A stretch of 64,000 bases of DNA from Pseudoalteromonas sp. '520P1 No. 423' (GCF_001269985.1 NZ_BBZB01000002.1:682001-746000); one strand, 5' to 3'. Shown: positions 19,933 through 28,020, counted from the first letter of the stretch. Notes: generated by a model from the letters alone, not told the origin. Numbers and translations are program-made.

Positions 19933-20289
19933 ATGACAAACCCTGAACACTCTTTTGCGGCTTCTATTAGTGATGAGTTAAATAATACATCAGACGCACT
20001 GCAAACCCTGCATGATTATGCAAATAACAATAGAATAAAACAGTCTCATAATACAGACTCAGATACACCTAGATTTACCTTAGCTACAGCCCAAGGCAAT
20101 GTTATTTCAGTTTGGCCAACTAGCAATGAAACATTTTCGGTAGATATTGGTTTTGAAGATAAATTATCTGAATATGGCCGTTTTAGAGCTTGTCACAAAT
20201 ATGTTGATTTGAAAGAGATAGAAAGTTTAGTCAGCGATGATTGGCACTTACCTGAAACTTTACGCTTTTGGCAACCAAATAAAGAATAA
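19933..20289 (+). CDS. Hypothetical protein (118 aa)
   Basis: I do not recognise this protein. It is soluble, acidic and begins with a Ser/Asn-rich segment (HSFAASISDELNNTSDALQ), then a strand-rich part (RFTLATAQGNVISVWPTSNE) ending in WHLPETLRFWQPN. No signal peptide or membrane segment is visible. The ribosome site is weak (GGAT). Codon use and the long acidic frame support a real gene, but there is no family-level clue. It lies upstream of the CHMI gene with about 100 bases between them, so they may share a transcript. Confidence 0.6.
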   Translation: MTNPEHSFAASISDELNNTSDALQTLHDYANNNRIKQSHNTDSDTPRFTLATAQGNVISVWPTSNETFSVDIGFEDKLSEYGRFRACHKYVDLKEIESLVSDDWHLPETLRFWQPNKE

Positions 20290-20389
20290 TTTTGTTACAT
20301 ATTGAATTTATTACACCAATTGATTTGTGATAGTGTATTAAGCAAGATTAATTTATTTTGAGTTTAATTCATTATATACAGGAGCTTGC

Positions 20390-20743
20390 GTGCCACATTT
20401 TGTTTTAGATTGTTCCGAAGATATTCTAGCTATTGTGCCTGAAGTTGAAATTTTAAGGCAGCTTCATGGTGTTGCTAAAGCATCAGGTTTATTTGATGAA
20501 AGTGACATAAAAGTAAGAATCAATCCATTTAAAAATTACTTAGTGGGTAATAATAAAACAGCTTTTATGCACGTTTTTGCGCATATTATGCAAGGTAGAA
20601 CAACTGAGCAAAAAGCAAAGCTATCAAAAACCATAGTGACAAAGTTGAGTGAGATGTTTCCGCAAGTTTCAAATATCGCAATGAATGTAAGTGAATTTGA
20701 AAAAGCGACCTATTGTAATAAAAGTAGGCTCATTAATAGGTAA
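20390..20743 (+). CDS. 5-carboxymethyl-2-hydroxymuconate delta-isomerase family protein
   Basis: A 117-aa tautomerase-superfamily protein. The GTG start is followed by Pro (MPHFVLDCSEDIL), and after Met removal this Pro1 would be the catalytic base, the hallmark of the family. AGGAG lies six bases upstream and confirms the start. Further family elements are KVRINPFKNYLVG and FMHVFAHIMQGRT. CHMI isomerises an intermediate of homoprotocatechuate degradation, but no other hpa/hpc gene is present, so here it may act on another keto-enol substrate. Confidence 0.85.
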   Translation: MPHFVLDCSEDILAIVPEVEILRQLHGVAKASGLFDESDIKVRINPFKNYLVGNNKTAFMHVFAHIMQGRTTEQKAKLSKTIVTKLSEMFPQVSNIAMNVSEFEKATYCNKSRLINR

Positions 20744-20750
20744 GTAAATC

Positions 20751-21350
20751 GTGATATATATTGTTTTAACAAGTGTTTTTATGCTTATAGGTTTGATTAC
20801 TTTTATACCTAGACTACAAAGCAGATTTCAAAAATATAACTTAGGCATAAATTATTTTTTAACTTTGATTGCAACATTAGTCGGTGTATTACTTGCAATT
20901 ACAATAACAAATTTTGAAGAGTCCCAAAAAGAAAAAAGCGATGTAATAAAACTCCTTAATGCTTCTATAGAGTCTGTAGATACAAGTTATGACTATACTG
21001 ACGAACTATTGCAATATGAAACAACTTTAAAAGATAACGATTCAAGGAAAGTTGATTTTTTTATTAAGAATCCAGCGCCTTATCCTGATTATTTAGATAC
21101 GTTTATTATGCAAAATATTGTGAGTAAAAATTTATCTGAGCCTGTTTTGTCGGACCTAAATGCTTTGCTTATCAATTTAAAAGTTTCTAAAAGAAAATCA
21201 ATACCGTTATATTTAAAATTTTTAAAGCAAACAATAAAAACTTTGGAACTAGAGATTTTATATCAAAAAGGTTTATTAACTAATCTGCAATTAGAGAGTA
21301 ATCTAGATATGTTAGAAAAAGCAACGTTGAAAGTTATCAATGATGAATAG
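20751..21350 (+). CDS. Hypothetical membrane protein with two N-terminal helices
   Basis: A 199-aa protein of unknown family starting at GTG 20751, seven bases after the CHMI stop, so co-transcription is likely. Two hydrophobic segments (IYIVLTSVFMLIGLITFI, then YFLTLIATLVGVLLAITITNF) flank a short basic loop; the remaining 140 residues are charged and helical (LLNASIESVDTSYDYTDELL), likely a coiled cytoplasmic or periplasmic domain. The architecture resembles small DUF-type membrane proteins that work with cell-envelope or defence genes, but there is no specific match. Confidence 0.65.
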   Translation: MIYIVLTSVFMLIGLITFIPRLQSRFQKYNLGINYFLTLIATLVGVLLAITITNFEESQKEKSDVIKLLNASIESVDTSYDYTDELLQYETTLKDNDSRKVDFFIKNPAPYPDYLDTFIMQNIVSKNLSEPVLSDLNALLINLKVSKRKSIPLYLKFLKQTIKTLELEILYQKGLLTNLQLESNLDMLEKATLKVINDE

Positions 21351-21362
21351 ACGTTGAATCGT

Positions 21363-21863
21363 ATGAGAAATATATGCTGGGTTATATTGTTATTACTAAA
21401 TATAAACTTAATGGCCCAAGAAATAGAAATAGGTGGTACTTTATTTAAGGTCACTAAAAGCGAGACTAGTATTGAATGTGAAAACTTTTCAATTAAAGCT
21501 GAAGCTTCAAAACTGCCTTCACACTTACATCATAGTCAAATTCCAAAAGGGCTGAGTATTGGGCATGTTGGTGGAAATTATATTGGCCATAAACTGCAAT
21601 ATATTTCTCAATCGGTAAGTACTAAGGTAGTTGGAATAAAACAGCAACTAAAAGGTTATGAGAAATTAGACAAAAAACGTGTTTATATTACCAAGCCCGT
21701 TAAGTGTTAATCAAATAATCATGTACTTATATCATTATACGGTGGCGGTAATTGCAATACTGTATTTGAAGCGTATGCAAGCTTAGAGTTTAATAAACAA
21801 GGTGAACTAGTAAATGCGCAAGGGCTCACTTATCAGGAGTTTAAACATTTAAAACAAAATTGA
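21363..21863 (+). pseudogene. Exported protein gene with premature in-frame TAA
   Basis: An ATG at 21363 begins a signal peptide (MRNICWVILLLLNINLMA). The frame stops at TAA 21708-21710 after IECENFSIKAEA and KLDKKRVYITKPVKC, but the same frame continues (SNNHVLISLYGGGNCNTVFE) through YQEFKHLKQN to TGA 21861-21863. The downstream part has normal protein-like composition, so this was one secreted protein of about 166 aa broken by a single nonsense codon. I do not recognise the family. An upstream TTG at 21354 is an alternative start. A truncated 115-residue product could still be made. Confidence 0.6.
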
Positions 21864-21895
21864 GTTTAGATTATTCCATAATTAAAGGAGAAAAT

Positions 21896-22111
21896 ATGAA
21901 TAACGATATTAAAGGTATGTGTCTGTTTTTGGGGATGATAGGGCTAGCTTATGTTGCTTTATTAATATTAGTAGCGCTGTTTACTGGGGCTAAAATTATT
22001 AAAAGTATTATGTTTATTTTAGCGTTTTCTACTGGATTAATCAGTTTAGGTTTAACTTCACAAGTTAAAAGCCGATTATTTTTTTATGCCAAATCTGTTA
22101 TTTCAAAATAA
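21896..22111 (+). CDS. Small two-helix membrane protein (71 aa)
   Basis: ATG 21896 follows a strong AAAGGAG (21884-21890); the in-frame sequence further upstream lacks such a site. The product has two hydrophobic helices (LFLGMIGLAYVALLILVALF and IMFILAFSTGLISLGLTS), separated by a short basic loop (GAKIIK), and a basic C-terminus. It is an inner-membrane protein of unknown function, positioned between two pseudogenes. Confidence 0.55.
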   Translation: MNNDIKGMCLFLGMIGLAYVALLILVALFTGAKIIKSIMFILAFSTGLISLGLTSQVKSRLFFYAKSVISK

Positions 22112-22123
22112 AGCTTTTTAAAT

Positions 22124-22563
22124 ATGATGGAATTAATCCCAGCACAAATACAGGACTTACCAAAAGTAATTGAGATGGAAAGTGCTGCTGGTACGTCGAA
22201 ATTTATAATGGCTTATTCAGAAGAGCAGCATAAAATTGAAATGAGCAGGCCTAATGTTATTTACCTTTCAATTATCAACCAAAATGCTATATCGGGATTT
22301 ATCATATTACAACTGAAAACAACTTTAAATATGTTGAATTTCGACGCATTGTTGTTGATTCAAAAGGTAAAGGAATAGGGCAATTAGCGATCAAATCTAT
22401 GGAGCTATATTGCACAAGAATATTACAAGCTAATCGTATTTGGCACGATGTATTTGAAGCTAATACAAGAGGCTTGCATATCTATCAAAAGTTGGGTTAT
22501 AAAGTTTTTAAGACTGAAAACTTAAATAGTAAGGCTTTGTTATATATGGATAAAGCTATTTGA
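22124..22563 (+). pseudogene. Frameshifted GNAT N-acetyltransferase
   Basis: The first frame (MMELIPAQIQDLPKVIEMES to AISGFIILQL) and the second (NNFKYVEFRRIVVDSKGKGI, then RIWHDVFEANTRGLHIYQKL and GYKVFKTE) together make a complete GNAT domain. The switch falls near 22313-22316 and needs only a one-base change. The acetyl-CoA loop (RxxxGxG/A equivalent: SKGKGIGQ) and the terminal YQKLGY element are intact in the second frame. A single recent lesion is the simplest explanation. Confidence 0.8.
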
Positions 22564-22614
22564 TTGTTATTTTAAAACTATTATTTGTTCAGATTAAAAT
22601 TTAAGGTAGATGAT

Positions 22615-23709
22615 ATGATAGGTAAAATGAGTTTTATAGCACTGTTTGTATTACTCGTTTATACATTAGCGGGTTGTAGTTGGAAGTCTGAAACAGTCGA
22701 AGAAAAAATAACAAATCAGTTAATAAATAATTCGATAGATCATGGTATACCTAAGCAGTCATTATTGGTGATACATAATAAAAATATCATTTATCATAAT
22801 AATTTGAACTCAGATAATACCGATAAAAAATCAATTTATCCAATATATTCAGTGACAAAATTGTTTGCGAGTACTTTGATCATGCAACTTTATGAAGCTG
22901 GAAAACTCAAGTTAACAGATCCTGCATCAAAATATGTTTCAAATTTACCTGAGTCTTGGAAAAACATCAGAATTGAGCAGTTTTTAAATCATAGTTCAGG
23001 TGTACCAGAGTATTGGTCATTTGATAATGATGAATTGATTTTTCCTTCAACTATAAACGAAGCATTTAGTTTATTAGAAAATGAACCTTTATTATTTTTA
23101 CCTGATTCACAAATACAGTACACGCAAACAAATTATTTAGTGATAAAAACTATCTTAGAAAATATCACACAACTGCCATATAAAGAACTAGCTAATAAAC
23201 GAATAATCAAAAAGTTAGATTTAAAAGATACTTGGTTAGGTAGATTAAATGTTCCTAAGGAAAACTTAATAGCTGGATACTTGCCTAATAGTGGGGATAA
23301 ATTAATAGCAAATGAGGTTAAATTTCCAGATTATGCAAGTTCCCATTCAGATGCTTATACAACTTTAGAAGATTTAGGCAAGTTTATATCGTCATTGGCA
23401 CAAGGGGAGTTAGTTTCTAAACCGTTATTAATTAAACTATGGCAACCTTACATACTTTTAGATGGTGATAAAGGGTATTTCGCAAGTGGTTGGGATTACG
23501 ATACTTCAGGCGCGTGGCAAGAATTAGGTCACGATGGCGGTGGTGTGTTACGGGTTCGACTCATGTTCCAATCTGATTTAAATGATTATTATATTTTAGT
23601 ATATTTAACGAATGGCAATAAAGATGGTGTATGGTCACGCACTTTAGTCGATTCAGTTCAATACTATGTAATGCCAGATTTAATTTCTCGATTAACAACA
23701 CTTTTTTAA
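22615..23709 (+). CDS. Serine hydrolase of the class C beta-lactamase family, lipoprotein
   Basis: A 364-aa penicillin-binding-protein-like hydrolase. ATG 22615 is preferred over an upstream TTG because AAGG lies upstream and the lipoprotein signal (IALFVLLVYTLAGC) then starts normally. The SxxK motif is SVTK (in YPIYSVTKLFAS); the second motif is YTQ in QYTQTNY, with Gln where class C enzymes have Asn, as in many peptidase/esterase relatives; the third is HDG in GHDGGG. It likely acts in the periplasm on D-amino-acid peptides or esters rather than beta-lactams. Confidence 0.85.
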   Translation: MIGKMSFIALFVLLVYTLAGCSWKSETVEEKITNQLINNSIDHGIPKQSLLVIHNKNIIYHNNLNSDNTDKKSIYPIYSVTKLFASTLIMQLYEAGKLKLTDPASKYVSNLPESWKNIRIEQFLNHSSGVPEYWSFDNDELIFPSTINEAFSLLENEPLLFLPDSQIQYTQTNYLVIKTILENITQLPYKELANKRIIKKLDLKDTWLGRLNVPKENLIAGYLPNSGDKLIANEVKFPDYASSHSDAYTTLEDLGKFISSLAQGELVSKPLLIKLWQPYILLDGDKGYFASGWDYDTSGAWQELGHDGGGVLRVRLMFQSDLNDYYILVYLTNGNKDGVWSRTLVDSVQYYVMPDLISRLTTLF

Positions 23710-23769
23710 GGGGCTGTGTTCAGATAAAATGGTATTAATTACACGCATTCTTGCATTTTTGGATAATAA

Positions 23770-24246
23770 ATGAATTTAAAAAAAATACTATTGTTACTAA
23801 TTTCACATTTCATGATTGGTTTATTAGGTGTTTTTATAGGTATTTATAGTTTGCCACTATTAACTGCACCAGATGCACCAAGCAAAAATAAAGTGAAGCG
23901 CGTCTCATTAAATGCCAGCTATACAACTGAATTTAAAAGAAACCTTAAAGATAGCGACATATTTCATTGGGGCGAAGGCACGGTTTCAATAGGTGAAGGT
24001 TATGTCACTTTAATGGGGGAACTTGCACCAGGGCCCGATTATAAGCTTTATTTATCGCCTAAATTTATTGAAACCGAAGCACAATTTGAACAATTTCAAC
24101 ATTCAATGATTCAACTAGGTGATGTTAATACTTTTAATAATTTTGTAGTTGAAATTGCACCAGATACGCCTTTAGAAGAATTTAACACTATCGTGGTTTG
24201 GTGTGAGTCATTTGGAGAGTTTATTACATCGGCAAAATACCGTTAA
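23770..24246 (+). CDS. DM13-domain exported protein
   Basis: A 158-aa protein with an N-terminal membrane anchor or signal (ILLLLISHFMIGLLGVFIGI) and a DM13 domain from about residue 55: GEGTVSIGEGYVTLMGEL, PDYKLYLSPKFI, and the closing VVWCESFGEFITSAKY with its conserved Cys. DM13 domains are thought to bind redox cofactors or take part in electron transfer outside the cytoplasm. The gene stands alone after the serine hydrolase; a hairpin with a T-rich tail lies about 170 bases downstream. Confidence 0.85.
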   Translation: MNLKKILLLLISHFMIGLLGVFIGIYSLPLLTAPDAPSKNKVKRVSLNASYTTEFKRNLKDSDIFHWGEGTVSIGEGYVTLMGELAPGPDYKLYLSPKFIETEAQFEQFQHSMIQLGDVNTFNNFVVEIAPDTPLEEFNTIVVWCESFGEFITSAKYR

Positions 24247-24420
24247 ATTTAATTCTCGAAGATAGTTTTTATTATTAAGTGTTTAATGAAGTTAGAAACT
24301 TAAAAAATAGTATTTATCGGCGATAATGACTGTTTCTTCTGATCCATTTACATAAGAAAAAATGTAACAAATTTTTATATAAGGCAATTTATTAGAAGTG
24401 AGTGAGTATTAATTTAAAAT

Positions 24421-24460
24421 AAGTAAACCAGCTATAATTAACCGGTTTACTTAGTTTTTA
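24421..24460. terminator. Possible terminator hairpin
   Basis: AAGTAAACC (24421-24429) pairs with GGTTTACTT (24444-24452) across a 14-nt loop and is followed by a short T-rich tail (AGTTTTTA). It lies about 175 bases after the DM13 stop. Confidence 0.45.
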
Positions 24461-24465
24461 AATTT

Positions 24466-24690
24466 TAATGATGCTTCCAATAAGTGTCTGGCAACAGCAT
24501 TGGAACCCAAGTTTATAAGTTCCCTTGTGGTACATCATAAAGTAATGGGTAAGGTGAGTTATTTTTAATATCGTCAAAATAGTTTTTGCTTAAAGGCTGC
24601 CAAAATGTAAAGTGATGACCAACAAAGCCAAATTCAGCTTTTTTATGATCATACATATTAAGTGTGCCAGCATGTAGTTGCTTTAGTTGG
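24466..24690 (-). pseudogene. Minus-strand coding remnant of unknown family
   Basis: On the minus strand one frame reads LKQLHAGTLNMYDHKKAEFG, FVGHHFTFWQPLSKNYFDDI and NNSPYPLLYDVPQGNL, meets a stop, and continues WVPMLLPDTYWKHH to a final stop near 24466. The aromatic-rich composition is that of a real protein C-terminus, but I cannot name it. It has no start and runs into the sterol desaturase remnant, so it was cut by a rearrangement. Confidence 0.4.
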
Positions 24691-25243
24691 TGCGTTATAT
24701 ATTAGTGTATTATTTTATGTTTATGACAACTTTAGGCTAGTAGATTTACCATTAAATGGTTGGACAATTTTATACTGTATCGTTTTGGTCCATTAGATTT
24801 GTTTTTCCATTATTTTTCCACCTTCCGCTCGCATTGCTAGGTTTTCATCCATTTATGATATTTTTAGCTGAAAAAAATGTGCAAGTGTACCAAACATTAT
24901 TACATACAGGGACAGTAAAAAAATTACCTACATTTATTGAAAAGGTATTTAATACGCCATCGCACTATAGAGTACACCATGCAACCAATATCTTGACAAA
25001 AACTATGCTGGAATTTTTATCATTTGGGATCGTATGTTTAGTACATTTGCGGAGGAAAATTAAACGGTCAAATATGGTGTATTCCCTAAAGTGAATAGCA
25101 TTAACCCAATTAAAGTATTCTTTGGGGGTTATGTGACTTTAATAAAGCGTTTATGGCGAGCACCAAATTGGCGTTATCGTATTAATCTTTTAGTCAAGTC
25201 GCCTAATTGGGCATGGCAGCAAGAGCAAAAGTCTGTTAAATAA
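24672..25243 (+). pseudogene. Sterol desaturase / fatty acid hydroxylase remnant
   Basis: Pieces of a membrane-bound di-iron hydroxylase appear in changing frames: ALYISVLFYVYDNFRLVDLP and LNGWTILYCIVLV, then ALLGFHPFMIFLAEKN, LLHTGTVKKLPTFIEKVFNT and PSHYRVHHATN, and finally GVFPKVNSINPIKVFFGGYV to SPNWAWQQEQKSVK at TAA 25241-25243. The SHxRVHHxxN box binds iron in this family. The first two histidine boxes are deleted and there are at least two frameshifts, so the gene is dead. Confidence 0.75.
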
Positions 25244-25284
25244 CTCATAGATGCCTGTAATATTTATTACAGGCATATTAATAT

Positions 25285-25431
25285 TGTTGGTGCAATGGTA
25301 AATATTTTTCTTCGACTAAAGAATTTCGACGGAGAATTAGTGACTTTTTTACAACAACATTACCTGATATTGCCGATACACTTGGCAGTTGGAACAATTA
25401 CAATTTTCAAATTTTAAAACCTGCACTTTGA
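25285..25431 (+). mobile_element. 3' tail of an IS630-like transposase
   Basis: The frame ending at TGA 25429-25431 reads NGKYFSSTKEFRRRISDFF, TTTLPDIADTLGSW and NNYNFQILKPAL. The pattern TKEFR-FF-TLP-IADxL-NFQxL(K/N)PA is the typical C-terminus of IS630-family transposases. The catalytic DDE region and both inverted repeats are missing, so only a scar remains, between the sterol desaturase and dehydrogenase remnants. Confidence 0.65.
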
Positions 25432-25668
25432 ATGGTGATGGGTATAGTACATGGTGGCTCTGGTGGCTCTGGTGGCTCTGGTGGCTCTGGTGGCTCTGGT
25501 GGCTCTGGTGGCTCTGGTGGCTCTGGTGGCTCTGGTGGTGTTGGTCATGTGGCTTTAAAGTTAGCTAATCATTTTGGTGCTCAAGTTTATGCTACTGGTG
25601 ATGCACAATTGGCGCTAATAGACCAATTAGGCGCTAAGGGAATTAACACAATTATCTGCTGTGGATGA
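25432..25668 (+). pseudogene. Zinc-binding/quinone dehydrogenase (MDR) fragment with expanded glycine loop
   Basis: The fragment covers only the start of the Rossmann domain of a medium-chain dehydrogenase: IVHGGS, then GGVGHVALKLANHFGAQVYA, TGDAQLALIDQLGAKGI. The normal family motif is HGGSGGVGHVA; here the GGS unit is repeated nine times in frame by a perfect DNA repeat. The N-terminal catalytic domain is replaced by the IS630 tail, and the C-terminus stops at 25666-25668 where it runs into SDR sequence. Confidence 0.75.
25453..25539. repeat. Nine perfect tandem copies of GGTGGCTCT
   Basis: Copies run without mismatch from 25453 to 25533 in 9-bp steps, followed by a partial GGTGGT. Each unit encodes Gly-Gly-Ser in the dehydrogenase frame. 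The unit is GC-rich in an otherwise AT-rich region. Replication slippage at the natural GGSGG codons is the obvious origin. Confidence 0.97.
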
Positions 25669-26102
25669 TATTGATACTGTTTGTGCTGATTTATCATAAT
25701 TAACTGAAGTGATCAATTTAGCAGATAAACTCAAATCTAAGTATCAACATATAGATGTAATGTTCAACAATGCAGGTGTGTTTAAAACCCCTCATCGAAT
25801 GACACAAGATGGCTTAGATATTCGTTTTAGTGTTAATACAATAGCGCCTTATATATTATCGATGAATTTACTAAAAACTTTAGGCCGTAACGGTCGTGGT
25901 ATTAATTTATCTTCTGCAGCGCAATCATCTGTTGAAATAGATGCACTTACAGGCAATAAATCCGCAAATGGATTCTAAAAGTGGTCAGTATTTTGGTAAT
26001 GATAAAGGATCGTTTAGTACACCGAATATTGATAGTATTGATGATAATACAACCAATAATGTTATGTCGGCAATAGAATCTATTTCAAGTAAATATAGCT
26101 AG
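25650..26102 (+). pseudogene. Short-chain dehydrogenase/reductase remnant
   Basis: Reading from LSAVDDIDTVCADLS through an in-frame TAA, the sequence continues LTEVINLADKLKSKYQHIDV, MFNNAGVFKTPHRMTQDGLD, RFSVNTIAPYILSMNLLKTL and RGINLSSAAQSSVEIDALTG. The NNAG and NLSSAAQ elements are SDR landmarks. The catalytic YxxxK segment is deleted. After TAA at 25976 a second frame (MDSKSGQYFGNDKGSFSTPN to IESISSKYS) gives what looks like the original C-terminus, ending at TAG 26100-26102. Confidence 0.75.
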
Positions 26103-26160
26103 ATATACTAAACGCATTTTTACGCTAACTTATTTTAAATAAGTATTTATTACTCCATTA

Positions 26161-26184
26161 GAAATATTTGCTCATAAATATTTC
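26161..26184. promoter_or_regulatory. Inverted repeat upstream of the His-rich gene
   Basis: Perfect 9-bp arms GAAATATTT (26161-26169) and AAATATTTC (26176-26184) with a 6-base spacer, about 65 bases before the His-rich protein start. It is operator-like in size and position, but does not match the Zur consensus. Confidence 0.4.
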
Positions 26185-26247
26185 AAATTACCTATTAAAT
26201 TAATTTTGTACTATATTTATTTTGCTATAAATCAAAAGGAGAGAAAA

Positions 26248-26595
26248 ATGAAAGCAGGTGCTTTGGTTCTAGTTGGATTGTCTTGTGTGGTAAATGTTGC
26301 AATCGCAAATCAGCATGACATTCATGATAATCACAAACATAGTCATAAAAATACATGTGGCCATGCGGCCGAATGGCATGTTGATCATTTTGATTATGAA
26401 CATGATGGACATGATCATCATAGTCACGCGAATGAATCGCATGAAGCAACAATAAAAAAACATAATAAACATAATCATGGGCATAGTTTAGAATGTTCAC
26501 ATGAAAGTAGGGTTATAAACGGGCGGGTAGAATACAAGCATGATGGGCATTGGCATCATCAACATGGTTCGCACTTTCATGAATCCCATACCTAA
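26248..26595 (+). CDS. His-rich exported metal-binding protein
   Basis: A 115-aa protein with a signal peptide (MKAGALVLVGLSCVVNVAIA) and a mature part of about 95 residues that holds 27 histidines plus two Cys (in TCGH and ECSH). Clusters include HDGHDHHSH, HNKHNHGH and HDGHWHHQHGSHFH. AAAGGAGAG lies just upstream of ATG 26248, which I prefer over an upstream in-frame start. Composition indicates binding of zinc or another transition metal in the periplasm. It lies next to a zinc-type ABC operon that lacks a recognisable ZrgA (DUF2796) binding protein, so it may supply that role; this is inference. Confidence 0.75.
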   Translation: MKAGALVLVGLSCVVNVAIANQHDIHDNHKHSHKNTCGHAAEWHVDHFDYEHDGHDHHSHANESHEATIKKHNKHNHGHSLECSHESRVINGRVEYKHDGHWHHQHGSHFHESHT

Positions 26596-26751
26596 AATAT
26601 AACGAGTTAATGATGCGCTTAGATTATAAGTTTATCATTAACTCTGCTTGCTGAGCCTTAGCTGTTACTAAGCTATTGTATATTGATTCATTAAAAGTAC
26701 TTTATCGTTAAACTATTTTGTCTAGATATTATTTTAATATAAAACATATGG

Positions 26752-27126
26752 TTAAATATCTATTTCAGGCATTCGTGATGAGTGTTGTTCTATAATTGAC
26801 CATTTTTTGCCATCTCTGCGGTATATAAAAGTAAAACGTGCTTGAACTTTATTGCCATCTTTAAATGTAAATGTATAAATCCCGGAGTTAATCGCTATTT
26901 CATCAAAAAATCGAATGTTGTATTCATCGATAACGCCATGGGGTTCTAAAGCTAAAAAATCTTCGAAGTAAGCTTCCATCTCTTCATGGTTATGGCGAAT
27001 TTGATTGGATATCGTAGGTAAAAGTATTGCATCTTTATCATATAGCTTCACAACATTTTTAGCTTGTTTTGTTTGTAAAGCATCATTCCATTGTTCAAAT
27101 AATGCTAAAATTTCTGAGTTATTCAT
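26752..27126 (-). CDS. SgcJ/EcaC-type NTF2-like protein
   Basis: A 124-aa protein with the DUF4440/CaMKII-association-domain pattern: an N-terminal helix with LFEQWNDALQTKQAKNVVKL, YDKDAILLPT, an EEMEAYFEDFLALEP helix, then strands ending FTFIYRRDGKKWSIIEQHSS. The last motif is characteristic of SgcJ/EcaC family members. No signal peptide is seen. Its function is unknown in most genomes. It is on the same strand as the zinc transporter operon but about 160 bases downstream, so it is probably separate. Confidence 0.8.
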   Translation of the reverse strand: MNNSEILALFEQWNDALQTKQAKNVVKLYDKDAILLPTISNQIRHNHEEMEAYFEDFLALEPHGVIDEYNIRFFDEIAINSGIYTFTFKDGNKVQARFTFIYRRDGKKWSIIEQHSSRMPEIDI

Positions 27127-27284
27127 GGCTTTTTCTTCTTCTTGGTACTAATAACTTGCTACTGATAAATAGTAGAGTTAATAGTACGGATTAATAATAT
27201 ATTTTAGGGCTATGGTGTATTTCTGACATGTTAAGAAATTAACTATTTAGATAAAGTACGTTCAAAACCCTTTGTTTTCTTTAC

Positions 27285-28007
27285 TTACCAAGCATCTATA
27301 GTTTGATTAATTTTTATAGATGTCGTCTCAAGGCTATAACTTGTTGTAACAGGCTGCGTGCCATCAACAAGAGTAAGCTCAGGGGATTTTAATTCACTTG
27401 TTAGAAAACCTTTTACTGTTACTGAGGTAAATGTATTTAACTCAGAAAAATTGATTGGTTTTTTTAACTTGGCATAAATCACTTGATTGGGTGGTGGGGC
27501 TGGTTTATGGATGCAAGCACCTATAAAAGGCACTAATAAAAACTCTGATAGTTTTTTACCTTGCCATTCTAAGGGTAATACAAAACCCTCAATTTCAATA
27601 TTTTGATTTACAATGAGTGGATTAACTGACTCATTTTGTTCTTCCCATTGCGCTATCATTTGTAATCTTATTTCAAGTAACTGATCTACATTGATTGCTT
27701 GTTTTTCAAGCTCAATTTTTAATTTATCATGTTCTTGAGTTTGCTGCTTTGACATTGAACTGCCAGCGGATTTTGCATCTTGATAGTTAACAATTATCGC
27801 GAGCTTATCTAACTCCTCATAATCTAGTAGCCCAAAAGGATCATCAAATTCTTCATAAATTACGTGATTCGTCAGCGTTAGAAAATCGATTTTTTGATGT
27901 TTTTGTGATTTGACTGTTATATCTAACAACTGGTTATCACTTTGGTTCGACAGTACGTGTTCGCTGTAAAAAATACTCAATAAAACTAATAAAACCATGG
28001 ACAACAT
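27285..28007 (-). CDS. DUF3299 periplasmic protein (ZrgD/E-like)
   Basis: A 240-aa exported protein. The start at 28007 is chosen because TAGGAG lies seven bases upstream and the signal peptide (MLSMVLLVLLSIFYSEHVLS) then begins at Met1. The C-terminal DUF3299 domain reads NIEIEGFVLPLEWQGKK, LLVPFIGACIHKPAPPPNQV and IYAKLKKPI. The Cys-Ile-His element in GACIHKP could bind metal. DUF3299 genes accompany an FtsX-like permease and ATPase in the zinc-regulated zrg locus known from Vibrio cholerae, the same set as here. It follows the permease by 13 bases. Confidence 0.8.
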   Translation of the reverse strand: MLSMVLLVLLSIFYSEHVLSNQSDNQLLDITVKSQKHQKIDFLTLTNHVIYEEFDDPFGLLDYEELDKLAIIVNYQDAKSAGSSMSKQQTQEHDKLKIELEKQAINVDQLLEIRLQMIAQWEEQNESVNPLIVNQNIEIEGFVLPLEWQGKKLSEFLLVPFIGACIHKPAPPPNQVIYAKLKKPINFSELNTFTSVTVKGFLTSELKSPELTLVDGTQPVTTSYSLETTSIKINQTIDAW

Positions 28008-28020
28008 GCAACATCTCCTA

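Noticed and set aside
20390-20743. Homoprotocatechuate degradation pathway
   Set aside because: Only the CHMI-like gene is present; no other pathway gene lies nearby.
25432-25668. (GlyGlySer)9 protein as a synthetic linker fusion or vector contamination
   Set aside because: The flanks are natural MDR dehydrogenase sequence of local base composition, no vector sequence is present, and the unit extends the native GGSGG codons.
26225-26500. Long minus-strand frames opposite the His-rich gene
   Set aside because: They are antisense shadows produced by the CAT/GAT codon bias of the His-rich protein; there is no ribosome site or domain.
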